DNA of 64,000 bases from JBBQVS01 sp964250765 (lineage in GTDB: Bacteria; Chloroflexota; Ktedonobacteria; Ktedonobacterales; Ktedonobacteraceae), in assembly GCA_964250765.1 (NCBI GenBank), contig CAXUHF010000007.1, positions 1-64,000 on the forward strand, read 5' to 3'. Of the stretch, positions 1-7,672 are shown piece after piece. Both the position numbers and the translations under genes were made by a program. Each line of letters opens with the position of its first letter. The first letter of the stretch is position 1. The notes under the pieces are model-generated. The model saw only the letters and a program-made list of their open reading frames with translations. It searched no databases and was not told where the DNA came from.

Positions 1-126
1 TACGCTGGGGACCCCAGTAGACCCAGTGCCGAGATACGTGTAAAATAGGACAGAGGGGAAACGAGCAGAAGCAGGAAAACTAGCTCTTTTTCCATGAAGA
101 AAGAGAACAGTGAAAGGTTTTTTCGT

Positions 127-861
127 ATGGAGATTGCAGGAAAAGTTGTCCTGATTACTGGAGCTTCCAGCGGGATTGGGCTGGCAACGGCCCGTCTTTT
201 TGCCCAGAAGGGAGCAAAGCTGGCCCTGGCTGCCCGCTCGACTGAAACGTTGGAACAGCTCGCGAGAGAACTGCCGGAAGCTCTTGCGGTTCCGACTGAT
301 CTGCGTGACGAGGCCGAGGTACGGCGTATGGTGGCCCAAACGCAGGAGTATTATAAGCGCATCGACGTTTTAATCAACAATGCCGGGCAGGGGTTGAATA
401 TGCCAATCGAGCAGATGAATGTAGAGACGTATCGTTCCGTCTTTGAAGTAAATGTCGTCAGCGTCATTGTGGCGATGCAAGAGGTCATTCCAATGATGCG
501 AGCGCAGGGCCGAGGCGTGATCATCAATATCAGTTCTGGTGCGTCGAAGATTCCACTAGAGAGATACAGGGGGGCGAACCCCGTCGGTCCCTACGTTTCC
601 ACCAAGTACGCGCTCAATGCCCTTACGCTTCTAGGCCGCCAGGAGCTTGCCGCAGACAACATTTCCCTCGGACTGGTCTATCCTGGAGTGACTGCGACCA
701 ACTTTTATGACAACCTCATCGGGAGCCAACAGCTGAATCCGAGGCTAGCCGGTGCGACATCCGTCGAGAGTGCCGAGTCCGTCGCCGAAAAGATCCTGGA
801 GGCGGTAGAAACCCAGGCGGCGGAGGTCTATACCGAGAACATGAAAAAAGCTCTCTCATGA
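127..861 (+). CDS. SDR family NAD(P)-dependent oxidoreductase
   Basis: Short-chain dehydrogenase/reductase of 244 residues, the usual classical-SDR length, predicted cytosolic. The Rossmann cofactor motif TGASSGIG is at residues 11-18, the NNAG motif follows, and the catalytic Tyr156-x3-Lys160 pair is present with an upstream Ser (ISSG). I chose the ATG at 127 because a GAAAGG ribosome site lies about 10 bases before it and the family core starts at GKVVLITG; an in-frame ATG at 94 has no such site. The substrate cannot be told from the sequence. The gene stands alone and ends at a long hairpin facing a convergent gene. Family assignment is firm, role unknown. Confidence 0.9.
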   Translation: MEIAGKVVLITGASSGIGLATARLFAQKGAKLALAARSTETLEQLARELPEALAVPTDLRDEAEVRRMVAQTQEYYKRIDVLINNAGQGLNMPIEQMNVETYRSVFEVNVVSVIVAMQEVIPMMRAQGRGVIINISSGASKIPLERYRGANPVGPYVSTKYALNALTLLGRQELAADNISLGLVYPGVTATNFYDNLIGSQQLNPRLAGATSVESAESVAEKILEAVETQAAEVYTENMKKALS

Positions 862-875
862 GGCAACTCGGACTT

Positions 876-952
876 GTGAATTCCACCATTATGCTGATGA
901 ACAAGCATCGCCAGAGGAGGTGCTTGTTCATCAGCATAATGGTGGAATTTAC
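876..952. terminator. Long perfect hairpin, bidirectional terminator
   Basis: The inverted repeat 879-907 / 921-949 has 29 perfectly paired bases; a G-U pair and two more pairs extend it to 876 and 952. The loop is 13 bases. It lies 15 bases after the SDR stop codon and between two convergent genes. There is no clear T-tract, so terminator function is inferred from position and stability. Confidence 0.7.
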
Positions 953-1007
953 AGTGGAGGTAATCGGGGCTACTTGCTACACATTCATATAATTAGGTAA
1001 ACACGTC

Positions 1008-1430
1008 CTACGATCCTGCTGATGAAGGAAAGTCGGTGGTTGACCACTGACTAAAATACTTCAAATGATGTACAGGATATGCACGAAGCTCTTGAGCGAT
1101 CTGTTGGGCTTGTTCCCCGGTGGATGCGTACACGGCCAGCACGTAAGCCCCTCTCTGTGCCTGCTGCATATACAAGTCCGCAGGGAAGCCCTCGTCGCTT
1201 GAGACGGAGAAGGTATGGACTGCTCGTTTGAAGGCAGAGGTCTGCTGCCGTCTTTGCTGGATAGCTTCAATGAAGTCTTGACTGGAAATGAGAAGCATAT
1301 CCTGGGCAGCATACCCAGCTGTTTGCAGTGTCTGAACAGCCTGCTCCGCCTCCTGCAACTGCTCGATGACTCCTATCACATAGTTCGTGGGCAAGGATCG
1401 CATCGGTTCCTGATTGGTGCTTTGTGACAT
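1008..1430 (-). CDS. Small cytosolic protein, general-stress-protein-like
   Basis: A 140-residue soluble protein. Residues 17-50 (YVIGVIEQLQEAEQAVQTL and on) resemble the beta-alpha-beta start of the heat-induced/general stress protein 17M (YflT) domain, which is a weak family match made by eye. No signal peptide, membrane segment or catalytic motif is visible. A good AGGAG ribosome site lies 8 bases before the ATG. The neighbour upstream on the same strand is a decayed monooxygenase, so no operon role can be inferred. Confidence 0.65.
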   Translation of the reverse strand: MSQSTNQEPMRSLPTNYVIGVIEQLQEAEQAVQTLQTAGYAAQDMLLISSQDFIEAIQQRRQQTSAFKRAVHTFSVSSDEGFPADLYMQQAQRGAYVLAVYASTGEQAQQIAQELRAYPVHHLKYFSQWSTTDFPSSAGS

Positions 1431-1475
1431 ATTTATTCTCCTAACTTGAATGGATAAGAAACACTTTTCTCTCCT

Positions 1476-1826
1476 TTACGCGCGTCCGGACACAAAAGTA
1501 GATGCTTCTGGTTGTGCAAGCATCACCCAAGATTGCAACTCGGACAAGAATTGCACCTGAGAGAGTTGCGGCACATGGAGAGCCACATAGCCATCGGGAC
1601 GAACTAGCAGAATACTGTCATGTTGAGTTCCGAGCTTGTGGTGAAATTGCTGTTTAAAATCGAGCAACGTCGTTACTGAGAGTTCGTGTACGATTGCCCT
1701 CTGAACCTTGCTGACCAACTGGGTACCACTCAAGCTGATAGGTATTCAGAAGGCTTTCTGAAGCGTATCCACCTAGCACCAGTGCCAACTTCCAGGCTAT
1801 ATTGTACGCATCTTGTACGCTGTACT
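1476..1826 (-). pseudogene. Remnant of FAD-dependent monooxygenase (C-terminal part)
   Basis: Read on the minus strand from about 1826, the translation gives VQDAYNIAWKLALVLGGYA, the hallmark C-terminal helix of phenol-hydroxylase/PHBH-type FAD monooxygenases. It continues through LLNTYQLEWYPVG and then, in another frame, through the thioredoxin-like tail ending at 1476 (ILLVRPDGYVA). The two parts join if one of the two bases at about 1706-1707 is removed, so there is a single-base frameshift. The whole FAD-binding N-terminus is missing; the next gene's stop is only a few bases upstream. This is a decayed gene fragment, not a functional enzyme. Confidence 0.8.
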
Positions 1827-1832
1827 TTGTCT

Positions 1833-2267
1833 TTAGTATTTCGCTCTCGACAATGTGCCTAAGCAGATCAGTCCAGTCGCCACATGCATCAGTATCAACG
1901 CCCCCACCTCTGGGAATGTTGTGCCTGGGAACAGTCCAATGAATGGGAGTAACAGATCAGGAATCAGCGAGACGAGCAACACCGCCCAGGCTATGCGTTG
2001 AAACAGGAGTACTGGATGCGTTGCCCATAGCACGAGCAGCGTAAAGGCGATGACCGCTCCCACGACTCCTATCACAGTAAAGGCGATGACAGGCCCCAGT
2101 TGGAGAGGGATAAACGTAGGTGCTACAGGAAACAGTGCTTTCGCTACCAACGTGATGAGTATATTTACAATGACGGCAGCAATAACCGTGAGTAAGCCTA
2201 CTCTCCATAGACGCCAAGATGCGCCATGTTGCTTCGACGTGATTTGAGATGTTTGTGTTGATGACAT
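1833..2267 (-). CDS. DUF6069 family four-helix membrane protein
   Basis: A 144-residue protein with four hydrophobic segments at roughly residues 22-44, 58-80, 90-112 and 120-140, matching the layout of DUF6069 membrane proteins of unknown function. An AAAGGTG ribosome site precedes the ATG. It is divergent from the TetR gene at 2529, and the shared 261-bp region contains a promoter with an inverted repeat. The regulator may therefore control this gene; that is inference. Confidence 0.75.
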   Translation of the reverse strand: MSSTQTSQITSKQHGASWRLWRVGLLTVIAAVIVNILITLVAKALFPVAPTFIPLQLGPVIAFTVIGVVGAVIAFTLLVLWATHPVLLFQRIAWAVLLVSLIPDLLLPFIGLFPGTTFPEVGALILMHVATGLICLGTLSRAKY

Positions 2268-2346
2268 GAATGTTCACCTTTCTCTTTTTTCTAGCGAGTT
2301 CCCTGGAACAGGAACATTTCTCTAGTACGATAGGTATCGCTTACAC

Positions 2347-2383
2347 AACAGATATTGCATAGTAAACATCTGTTAGGTATAAT
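2347..2383 (+). promoter_or_regulatory. Promoter with overlapping inverted repeat (TetR operator candidate)
   Basis: A near-consensus housekeeping promoter points to the TetR gene: TTGCAT at 2355-2360, a 17-base spacer and TATAAT at 2378-2383. The inverted repeat AACAGAT (2347-2353) / ATCTGTT (2368-2374) straddles the -35 box and spacer, the usual place for an autoregulatory TetR operator. Binding by the adjacent regulator is inferred. Confidence 0.65.
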
Positions 2384-2528
2384 ACTACTGTCTAGTTAGG
2401 CAAGAAACAAGATGCAAAAACGCGTTTGTGTTGGATAAGCAACGAACAGGGAAAAATGTTGATAAAGTTCAGGAAATTTATACAGTTTTCTTTTGCGCGA
2501 AGAGAGAGAAGAAAGAGAGAATAGTTTC

Positions 2529-3143
2529 ATGGAACGAGAAGGAAAAAGCGTCGATCCACGGGTTAAACGGACACGAAAGCTTTTACAGCAGGCTCTTATG
2601 GACCTGTTACAGGAGCAAAACTTTGCTAATATCAGTATTTTGGATATTACCGAACGGGCAACGGTCAATCGTGCAACGTTCTACGCCCACTTTCCTGACA
2701 AGTATGAACTCCTGGATTCCATGTTACGAGAGCTATTTCAGAAGATGATCAGCAGTCGGTTTCCTGCGACACTGAAATGGGAAGCCGCAAGTGTGCGCAT
2801 ACTGATTCGGTCTTCACTTGAATTTTTGGATGAGGTTCAACGTCTTTATAAGCCCTTTGACTCACATATTGAGCTTCTCGTCGGGAAGATCGTCCAACCG
2901 GAAATCGCACACATTCTTCTGGATTGGCTCAAACATGTACAGGGATTGAAAACCTCACCACAAGTACGTCTGAAAACGGTCGTCTCGACGATGAGTTGGG
3001 CGATTTTCGGAACAGCTATCGATTGGACCTTCAACACGCAAATGATTGATGAACGAGTACTCTCACCAGAGGAGATAACCAACCAAGTTTTTCTGGTACT
3101 CACTGAAGGAGTGGCACGACTCGTCCCAGGGCTATTACCCTGA
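2529..3143 (+). CDS. TetR/AcrR family transcriptional regulator
   Basis: A 204-residue DNA-binding repressor. The N-terminal helix-turn-helix reads RVKRTRKLLQQALMDLL, then ITERATVNRATFYAHF at about residues 38-53, the canonical TetR signature. The C-terminal ligand domain is diverged, as usual. The start at 2529 is preferred over an in-frame start at 2493 because an AGAGAG site precedes it and the family N-terminus starts here. It is divergent from the DUF6069 gene, with an operator-like repeat over its own promoter, so autoregulation is likely. The ligand is unknown. Confidence 0.85.
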   Translation: MEREGKSVDPRVKRTRKLLQQALMDLLQEQNFANISILDITERATVNRATFYAHFPDKYELLDSMLRELFQKMISSRFPATLKWEAASVRILIRSSLEFLDEVQRLYKPFDSHIELLVGKIVQPEIAHILLDWLKHVQGLKTSPQVRLKTVVSTMSWAIFGTAIDWTFNTQMIDERVLSPEEITNQVFLVLTEGVARLVPGLLP

Positions 3144-3228
3144 GCACTGTTTGCTGTACATCCACTCCACGGTAAAGACGCTTCTGCTCTGCTGCAAAGT
3201 CGCATATATCATCACAAATGCTCTAGTA

Positions 3229-3282
3229 CAAAATCACTTCTACATAGTAAGACTTCAAGCACATTATGTAGAAGTGATTTTG
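3229..3282. terminator. 18-bp perfect hairpin
   Basis: Arms 3229-3246 and 3265-3282 pair perfectly around an 18-base loop. The hairpin lies about 90 bases after the TetR stop codon and upstream of the kinase promoter, so it probably ends the regulator transcript. Confidence 0.6.
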
Positions 3283-3371
3283 ACGTTGACGAGTCACTAC
3301 GCGTCTTATAGAGTAAAGAAGTTGTCTAACCACTAAGATGCATGATATGCCAACAGAGTCTTTACGAGCCA

Positions 3372-3380
3372 TGCTATAAT
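3372..3380 (+). promoter_or_regulatory. Extended -10 promoter for the kinase gene
   Basis: TATAAT at 3375-3380 is preceded by TGC at 3372-3374, forming an extended -10 element. No strong -35 is seen. It lies 45 bases before the kinase start codon. Confidence 0.5.
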
Positions 3381-3424
3381 CTAGGTAACACAAGTCATCA
3401 AAGGGAAAATGATATGGGGTCTTC

Positions 3425-4876
3425 ATGGTGATGCAACCGGAAAATATGTATCCACGTCAAACAAGTGATGATATGAGTTCGCTTGTGGGCAAGTCACTAG
3501 GCCAGTTCCGCGTTGTAGAGCGTATTGGCGCGGGAGGTATGGCGACGGTCTTCAAAGCATATCAGCCGACACTTGACCGCCATGTCGCAATTAAAGTCTT
3601 ACCGCCACATCACGCACACGATCAGGTGTTTGTGAAACGTTTCGTACAAGAGGCACGGTCTGTTGCCAAGCTGACACACCCCAATATCGTGCAAATTCAT
3701 GATTTCAGTTCGTCGGAGGAAGAAAGCAATCTGACGTACATTGTCATGGAGTATGTTGAAGGTGGAACGCTGAAAGATCGCCTCAAACGCGCACTCCCTG
3801 TTCCTGAAGCGGCAGGGTATATTATTCAGGCTGCCGAAGGGCTTGATTGTGCTCACCGCAATGGCATTATTCACCGTGATGTAAAGCCAGCTAATATGTT
3901 GCTACGGAAAGATGGTCATTTGCTCCTGTCTGATTTTGGCATTGCCAAAATTCTTGAAGGCACCACGAACCTCACACGCGTCGGCACTGGTATTGGAACG
4001 CCGCAATATATGTCTCCTGAACAGGGAACAGGACAGGGTGTCGATAGACGCAGTGATATCTACTCGTTAGGTATCGTGTTCTTCCATTGTTTGACTGGGC
4101 GTGTTCCTTTTGCTGCCGATAGCCCATTGTCGATTACGCTTAAGCATATTCATGATCCGCTTCCTACCGAGCGTCTACTTGCTGAGGGTGTACCCAACCC
4201 TATCGTGCAAGTCGTGTTACAAATGACAGCGAAAAATGCACACGAACGCTATCAATCTGCTGAGGCCGTAATCGACGCGCTTACGCAGGCATTAGATGAG
4301 TCTCATTTATCAATGCCACGCATGCGCTTTGGGATGGCACCATCAGGACCATTTGCGGAGCCGAAAAGTGTTCCATCAGGCCAACTCGCACATGCGAATA
4401 GGCGTGCCAGTACACCAAGTAATCCAGGATACGGTAGTATCCAGCAGAGAGTGCAGTTGGTATGCTTTCGCTGTGGTGCTTTGAGTGATAGTTCACAAGT
4501 CTATTGTGTCGCTTGCGGCTACGAACTCTCTGATAAACTAGCGAGCGTAGATCATTTTCGTGGTGCAAATGGACGCTTTGTGCTCGCTCGTTTAACTATG
4601 CAAAGCGCAGGTGGACGCTCCTATCGCTTTCATCAAGTAGTCACGACCATTGGTCGCACAAACGGCAACGATTTGATTATTATTGGACCTACCGTGTCAC
4701 GCAAACACGCTCGTCTCTGGTTTGATAGTGGTCGTTGGTTTGTGGAAGACTTAGGAAGCGCGAATGGAACATTGCTTAACGGTGCGCGTATCATACAACC
4801 AATGCTCCTAAACGACGGCGATGTAATCCACTTTGGTGACGAGGCCGTCGTATTCAATATAGCGTATAGTCCATAA
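3425..4876 (+). CDS. Ser/Thr protein kinase with zinc ribbon and FHA domain
   Basis: A 483-residue Hanks-type kinase. The glycine loop GAGGMATVF precedes Lys57; HRD (Asp152), DFG (Asp170) and the TPQYMSPEQ activation segment are intact, so it should be active. A linker leads to a zinc ribbon (Cys347, 350, 361, 364) and then an FHA domain (GR at 410-411, SRKH at 425-428, SANG at 445-448) that binds phosphothreonine. No membrane segment is seen, which is unusual: many bacterial kinases of this type are anchored. FHA on the kinase itself suggests self-recruitment or binding of phosphorylated substrates. Downstream genes on the same strand may be cotranscribed. Function in signalling is firm; substrates are unknown. 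Confidence 0.93.
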   Translation: MVMQPENMYPRQTSDDMSSLVGKSLGQFRVVERIGAGGMATVFKAYQPTLDRHVAIKVLPPHHAHDQVFVKRFVQEARSVAKLTHPNIVQIHDFSSSEEESNLTYIVMEYVEGGTLKDRLKRALPVPEAAGYIIQAAEGLDCAHRNGIIHRDVKPANMLLRKDGHLLLSDFGIAKILEGTTNLTRVGTGIGTPQYMSPEQGTGQGVDRRSDIYSLGIVFFHCLTGRVPFAADSPLSITLKHIHDPLPTERLLAEGVPNPIVQVVLQMTAKNAHERYQSAEAVIDALTQALDESHLSMPRMRFGMAPSGPFAEPKSVPSGQLAHANRRASTPSNPGYGSIQQRVQLVCFRCGALSDSSQVYCVACGYELSDKLASVDHFRGANGRFVLARLTMQSAGGRSYRFHQVVTTIGRTNGNDLIIIGPTVSRKHARLWFDSGRWFVEDLGSANGTLLNGARIIQPMLLNDGDVIHFGDEAVVFNIAYSP

Positions 4877-4967
4877 TTCGGAACAAAACACTCACTAAAC
4901 CGTATGTCTACTATAAGAAAGAAATAGCGATAACTCGCTGCTTGATGAGATAAGGAAGGATGTTTTC

Positions 4968-5504
4968 ATGAGTTCGATGAATCCCGCCGTTGCAGTAGCA
5001 CAGCAGATGTTACTAGGTGGTGCAGTAAAACAAAACCATGCACTTGAACATGCTACAATTGTGATGCTTGAGAAAAAGCTTGATGTGCGTCTCTCTGGCG
5101 TATCTTCTGCCGTTGGTTTCTTCATCTTTGGTGAGGTGCCAACCGAAGAGATTCTGCCTGTCGCAGAAGAGGCTCTCAATGTGTTGCGCACAACGAACCC
5201 TGAGCTTGCGATCAACCCACGTTGCGGCACAAACCTCGCGGTAGCGGGTGTATTAACAGGCTTGTCCTCACTGGCCGTCGCACGACTGCGCCGCCCCTAT
5301 GGAAGCGCGAACAATGTCATAACTGCATCTACTGCAGCATTGGTACTTGCTCGTCCCTTAGGTCTCACAGTACAGCGTTATATTACCACACAAACACCGA
5401 ACGCTTCGATGCGTGTGGTCAAGGTGTCGCCAATGACCGTGCTCGGCTCTCCTGCACACTTTGTTCATACCAACAACCCTGATGCCGCCGGTCTTTTCTC
5501 ATAA
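4968..5504 (+). CDS. DUF6391 domain-containing protein
   Basis: A 178-residue protein. The N-terminal stretch with KQNHALEHATI followed by a glycine-rich region is characteristic of DUF6391, a family of unknown function also seen in cyanobacteria and Chloroflexota. One or two moderately hydrophobic segments (about residues 88-102 and 113-128) suggest membrane association. An AGGAAGG ribosome site precedes the ATG. It is 17 bases from the rhodanese gene, so the two are probably cotranscribed. Confidence 0.7.
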   Translation: MSSMNPAVAVAQQMLLGGAVKQNHALEHATIVMLEKKLDVRLSGVSSAVGFFIFGEVPTEEILPVAEEALNVLRTTNPELAINPRCGTNLAVAGVLTGLSSLAVARLRRPYGSANNVITASTAALVLARPLGLTVQRYITTQTPNASMRVVKVSPMTVLGSPAHFVHTNNPDAAGLFS

Positions 5505-5521
5505 CAAAAAGGATAATAAAC

Positions 5522-6400
5522 ATGTCGTCGGATCGTAGCCGCTTTCTTGTTGAGACCTCCTGGCTTGCCGAGCATTTGAATGATCCTCACCTACGGGTCG
5601 TTGATATGCGCGGCTATGTACGTAATGTTGTCAAAGATGGCGTACCGGATGCTCTTTACGTGGGCGCGCGTGACGAGTATCTACAAGGTCATATTCCTGG
5701 TGCGCTCTACATTGATTGGAGCAGCGATATTGTTGATCCTAATGATGATGTAGAGGCGCAGGTTGCTCCCGCCGAACGCTTCGCAGAGGTCATGGAACAT
5801 CTGGGTATAGGCGATCAACACCTTGTAGTCGTTTATGACGCTCATCCTGCCTCACAATTTGCAACGCGTCTATGGTGGGCACTGAACTACTATGGTCATA
5901 AAGAGGTTGTTGTCCTGAACGGTGGCCTTCCTAAATGGCAGCATGAGCAGTTACCTCTGGACACGATTGTACCAGCATACGATCCAGTGACGTTCACACC
6001 AGAAATACAACCTCAACTGCGCGCTACAGCCGAAGACATGCTTAACTTTCTCGAACGAGAAGATGTCACGCTAGTTGATGCACGTGATACAGGTCAATAT
6101 ACAGGTGCAGTCGTGCGAGGGCATAGCAGGGCGGGACATATCCCTGGTGCACTCAGTCTTCCACGCGAAGAGCTTATCGATCCTACGACAGGAACATTTC
6201 GTAGCAACGAAGAGCTATCGCACATACTCACTGTAGCTGGCGTCTCACCACAGAAGCAGGTTGTCGCCTATTGCAATGGCGGTGTGGCTGCTACTACTGT
6301 TCTGTTCACACTTGCAATGTTGGGCTATCCTCAATTTACAAATTATGATGGTTCATGGAATGAATGGGGCAAGCGTCAAGACCTGCCAGTAGAGTTGTAA
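5522..6400 (+). CDS. Two-domain rhodanese sulfurtransferase
   Basis: A 292-residue tandem rhodanese that would transfer sulfane sulfur to an acceptor such as cyanide, thiols or proteins. The N-terminal domain (about 1-135) has no catalytic Cys (DAHPAS at its loop position). The C-terminal domain carries Cys251 in the loop CNGGVAATT. This loop is neither the thiosulfate-type CRKGVT nor the mercaptopyruvate-type CGSGVT, so the donor is uncertain. It is followed six bases later by the APH-fold gene. Family call is firm; substrate is not. Confidence 0.9.
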   Translation: MSSDRSRFLVETSWLAEHLNDPHLRVVDMRGYVRNVVKDGVPDALYVGARDEYLQGHIPGALYIDWSSDIVDPNDDVEAQVAPAERFAEVMEHLGIGDQHLVVVYDAHPASQFATRLWWALNYYGHKEVVVLNGGLPKWQHEQLPLDTIVPAYDPVTFTPEIQPQLRATAEDMLNFLEREDVTLVDARDTGQYTGAVVRGHSRAGHIPGALSLPREELIDPTTGTFRSNEELSHILTVAGVSPQKQVVAYCNGGVAATTVLFTLAMLGYPQFTNYDGSWNEWGKRQDLPVEL

Positions 6401-6406
6401 AAAATT

Positions 6407-7510
6407 ATGACGATGCATGACTCTGACTCTTCATACTCTGAACTAGAGGGCGAAGACTTGCTTGATCTTAATACGGTCATGCATGCTTTTGGTGTGGACG
6501 AGTGGAAGAATCTTGGGCCAGCAGACGATACACAAACGCAAGCATTGAATCTACTGATCGAAATTGACGGACAACGGTATCTCTTGCGTGAGCGACCAGA
6601 AGGTCTAGTAGATGAAGACCTGACTCATCGCTATGACTTCCAACGCTACCTTCAACATACAGGGATACCTATTCCGCCACTTCTGCTTACACCAAAAGGT
6701 GAGCCGGTGGTTATCAATGGCGAAGATGCTTTTGAGGTACAACAGTGGGCAAGTGGCGAGTTATTTAGTACTGCTGATCCTCGCTCCCTTGAATGGGTAG
6801 CATTTGCCGGAACTATGCTTGGTCGTATTCATCGCGCTTCATCACAGTATACTGGCCCTATACACCGCTGGCCTTCTGAAGTGCAGATAGGAAGCCTTGT
6901 ACAGAGTTGGCTCAACCTTGCGCGTACAAGAGCCGACACAAGCGAAATCCAGGCTGTTGCTGCTTCCCTCTCAAACTGGGTTGATCAGTGGGAAGCCGTC
7001 TTACCCTCTGCCATGATGTCCATTGGGACTGGAAAAGAACTGCCAACCTTTCATATTCACGGTGATTATCACGCGCTCAACCTGCGTTTCGGCTCGTTCG
7101 GCGTCACATCAGTTATCGGGCTGGAGGCGTCACGCTGGGAAAAACGTCTCTTTGAAGTTGCGAACGGGCTTTTTTCCTTTAGCGCGTTGTCCTGGACAGC
7201 TGGTAGTGGCGAGACACGTCCGCTTGTCAAACGCGGCCTCGATCCCGAACGCGCTCGACGCTTTCTGCAAGCCTACGCAGAAGTGTATCCACCAATCCCC
7301 GGTGAGGCAGAACTGCTCGCGGATGCACTGATGCTGATTGCTCCTATTGCTACAATAAATGGCCCTCTTGAAGCTCTTTTTTATACTCAGGAAGAGCCTG
7401 ATGCAGTACTTATAGATGATGTCATGGAGAACCTTGCGTGGGCTTCTTCACTTCCTGCATGGCTTAGTCGCGTACGACGTTCACTACCAGATCTATGGTT
7501 GACAAAATAA
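6407..7510 (+). CDS. APH-fold phosphotransferase family protein, possible pseudokinase
   Basis: A 367-residue aminoglycoside phosphotransferase/homoserine-kinase-like protein. The Brenner motif HGDYHALN is at residues 218-225 with the catalytic Asp220. The metal-binding Asp expected about 18 residues later (IDF or IDW in active members) is replaced: the sequence reads VIGLEASRWE, with Gly238 at the Asp position. The rest of the motif, including RLFEVANGL, is conserved, so this looks like substitution rather than misalignment. The protein may bind a small molecule without phosphorylating it. No ribosome site is visible, consistent with coupling to the rhodanese gene six bases upstream. Confidence 0.8.
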   Translation: MTMHDSDSSYSELEGEDLLDLNTVMHAFGVDEWKNLGPADDTQTQALNLLIEIDGQRYLLRERPEGLVDEDLTHRYDFQRYLQHTGIPIPPLLLTPKGEPVVINGEDAFEVQQWASGELFSTADPRSLEWVAFAGTMLGRIHRASSQYTGPIHRWPSEVQIGSLVQSWLNLARTRADTSEIQAVAASLSNWVDQWEAVLPSAMMSIGTGKELPTFHIHGDYHALNLRFGSFGVTSVIGLEASRWEKRLFEVANGLFSFSALSWTAGSGETRPLVKRGLDPERARRFLQAYAEVYPPIPGEAELLADALMLIAPIATINGPLEALFYTQEEPDAVLIDDVMENLAWASSLPAWLSRVRRSLPDLWLTK

Positions 7511-7672
7511 GAGGATTACTAGATCTGTTACTCTTCGTTATAAATAATAGCCCAAACATTATATATATTGACACTGCCAAGCAATTATGAGCAATAATAA
7601 GTATGTCTCAAAAAGAAGCATATATGTCTACGATCAATTTCTCTATGGTTCTAAATAGTAAGGTGTGAGCAA

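Noticed and set aside
1..93. Small GGGG/CCCC inverted repeat and possible extended -10 near the left edge
   Set aside because: Too short and too near the edge to support more than a weak promoter guess.
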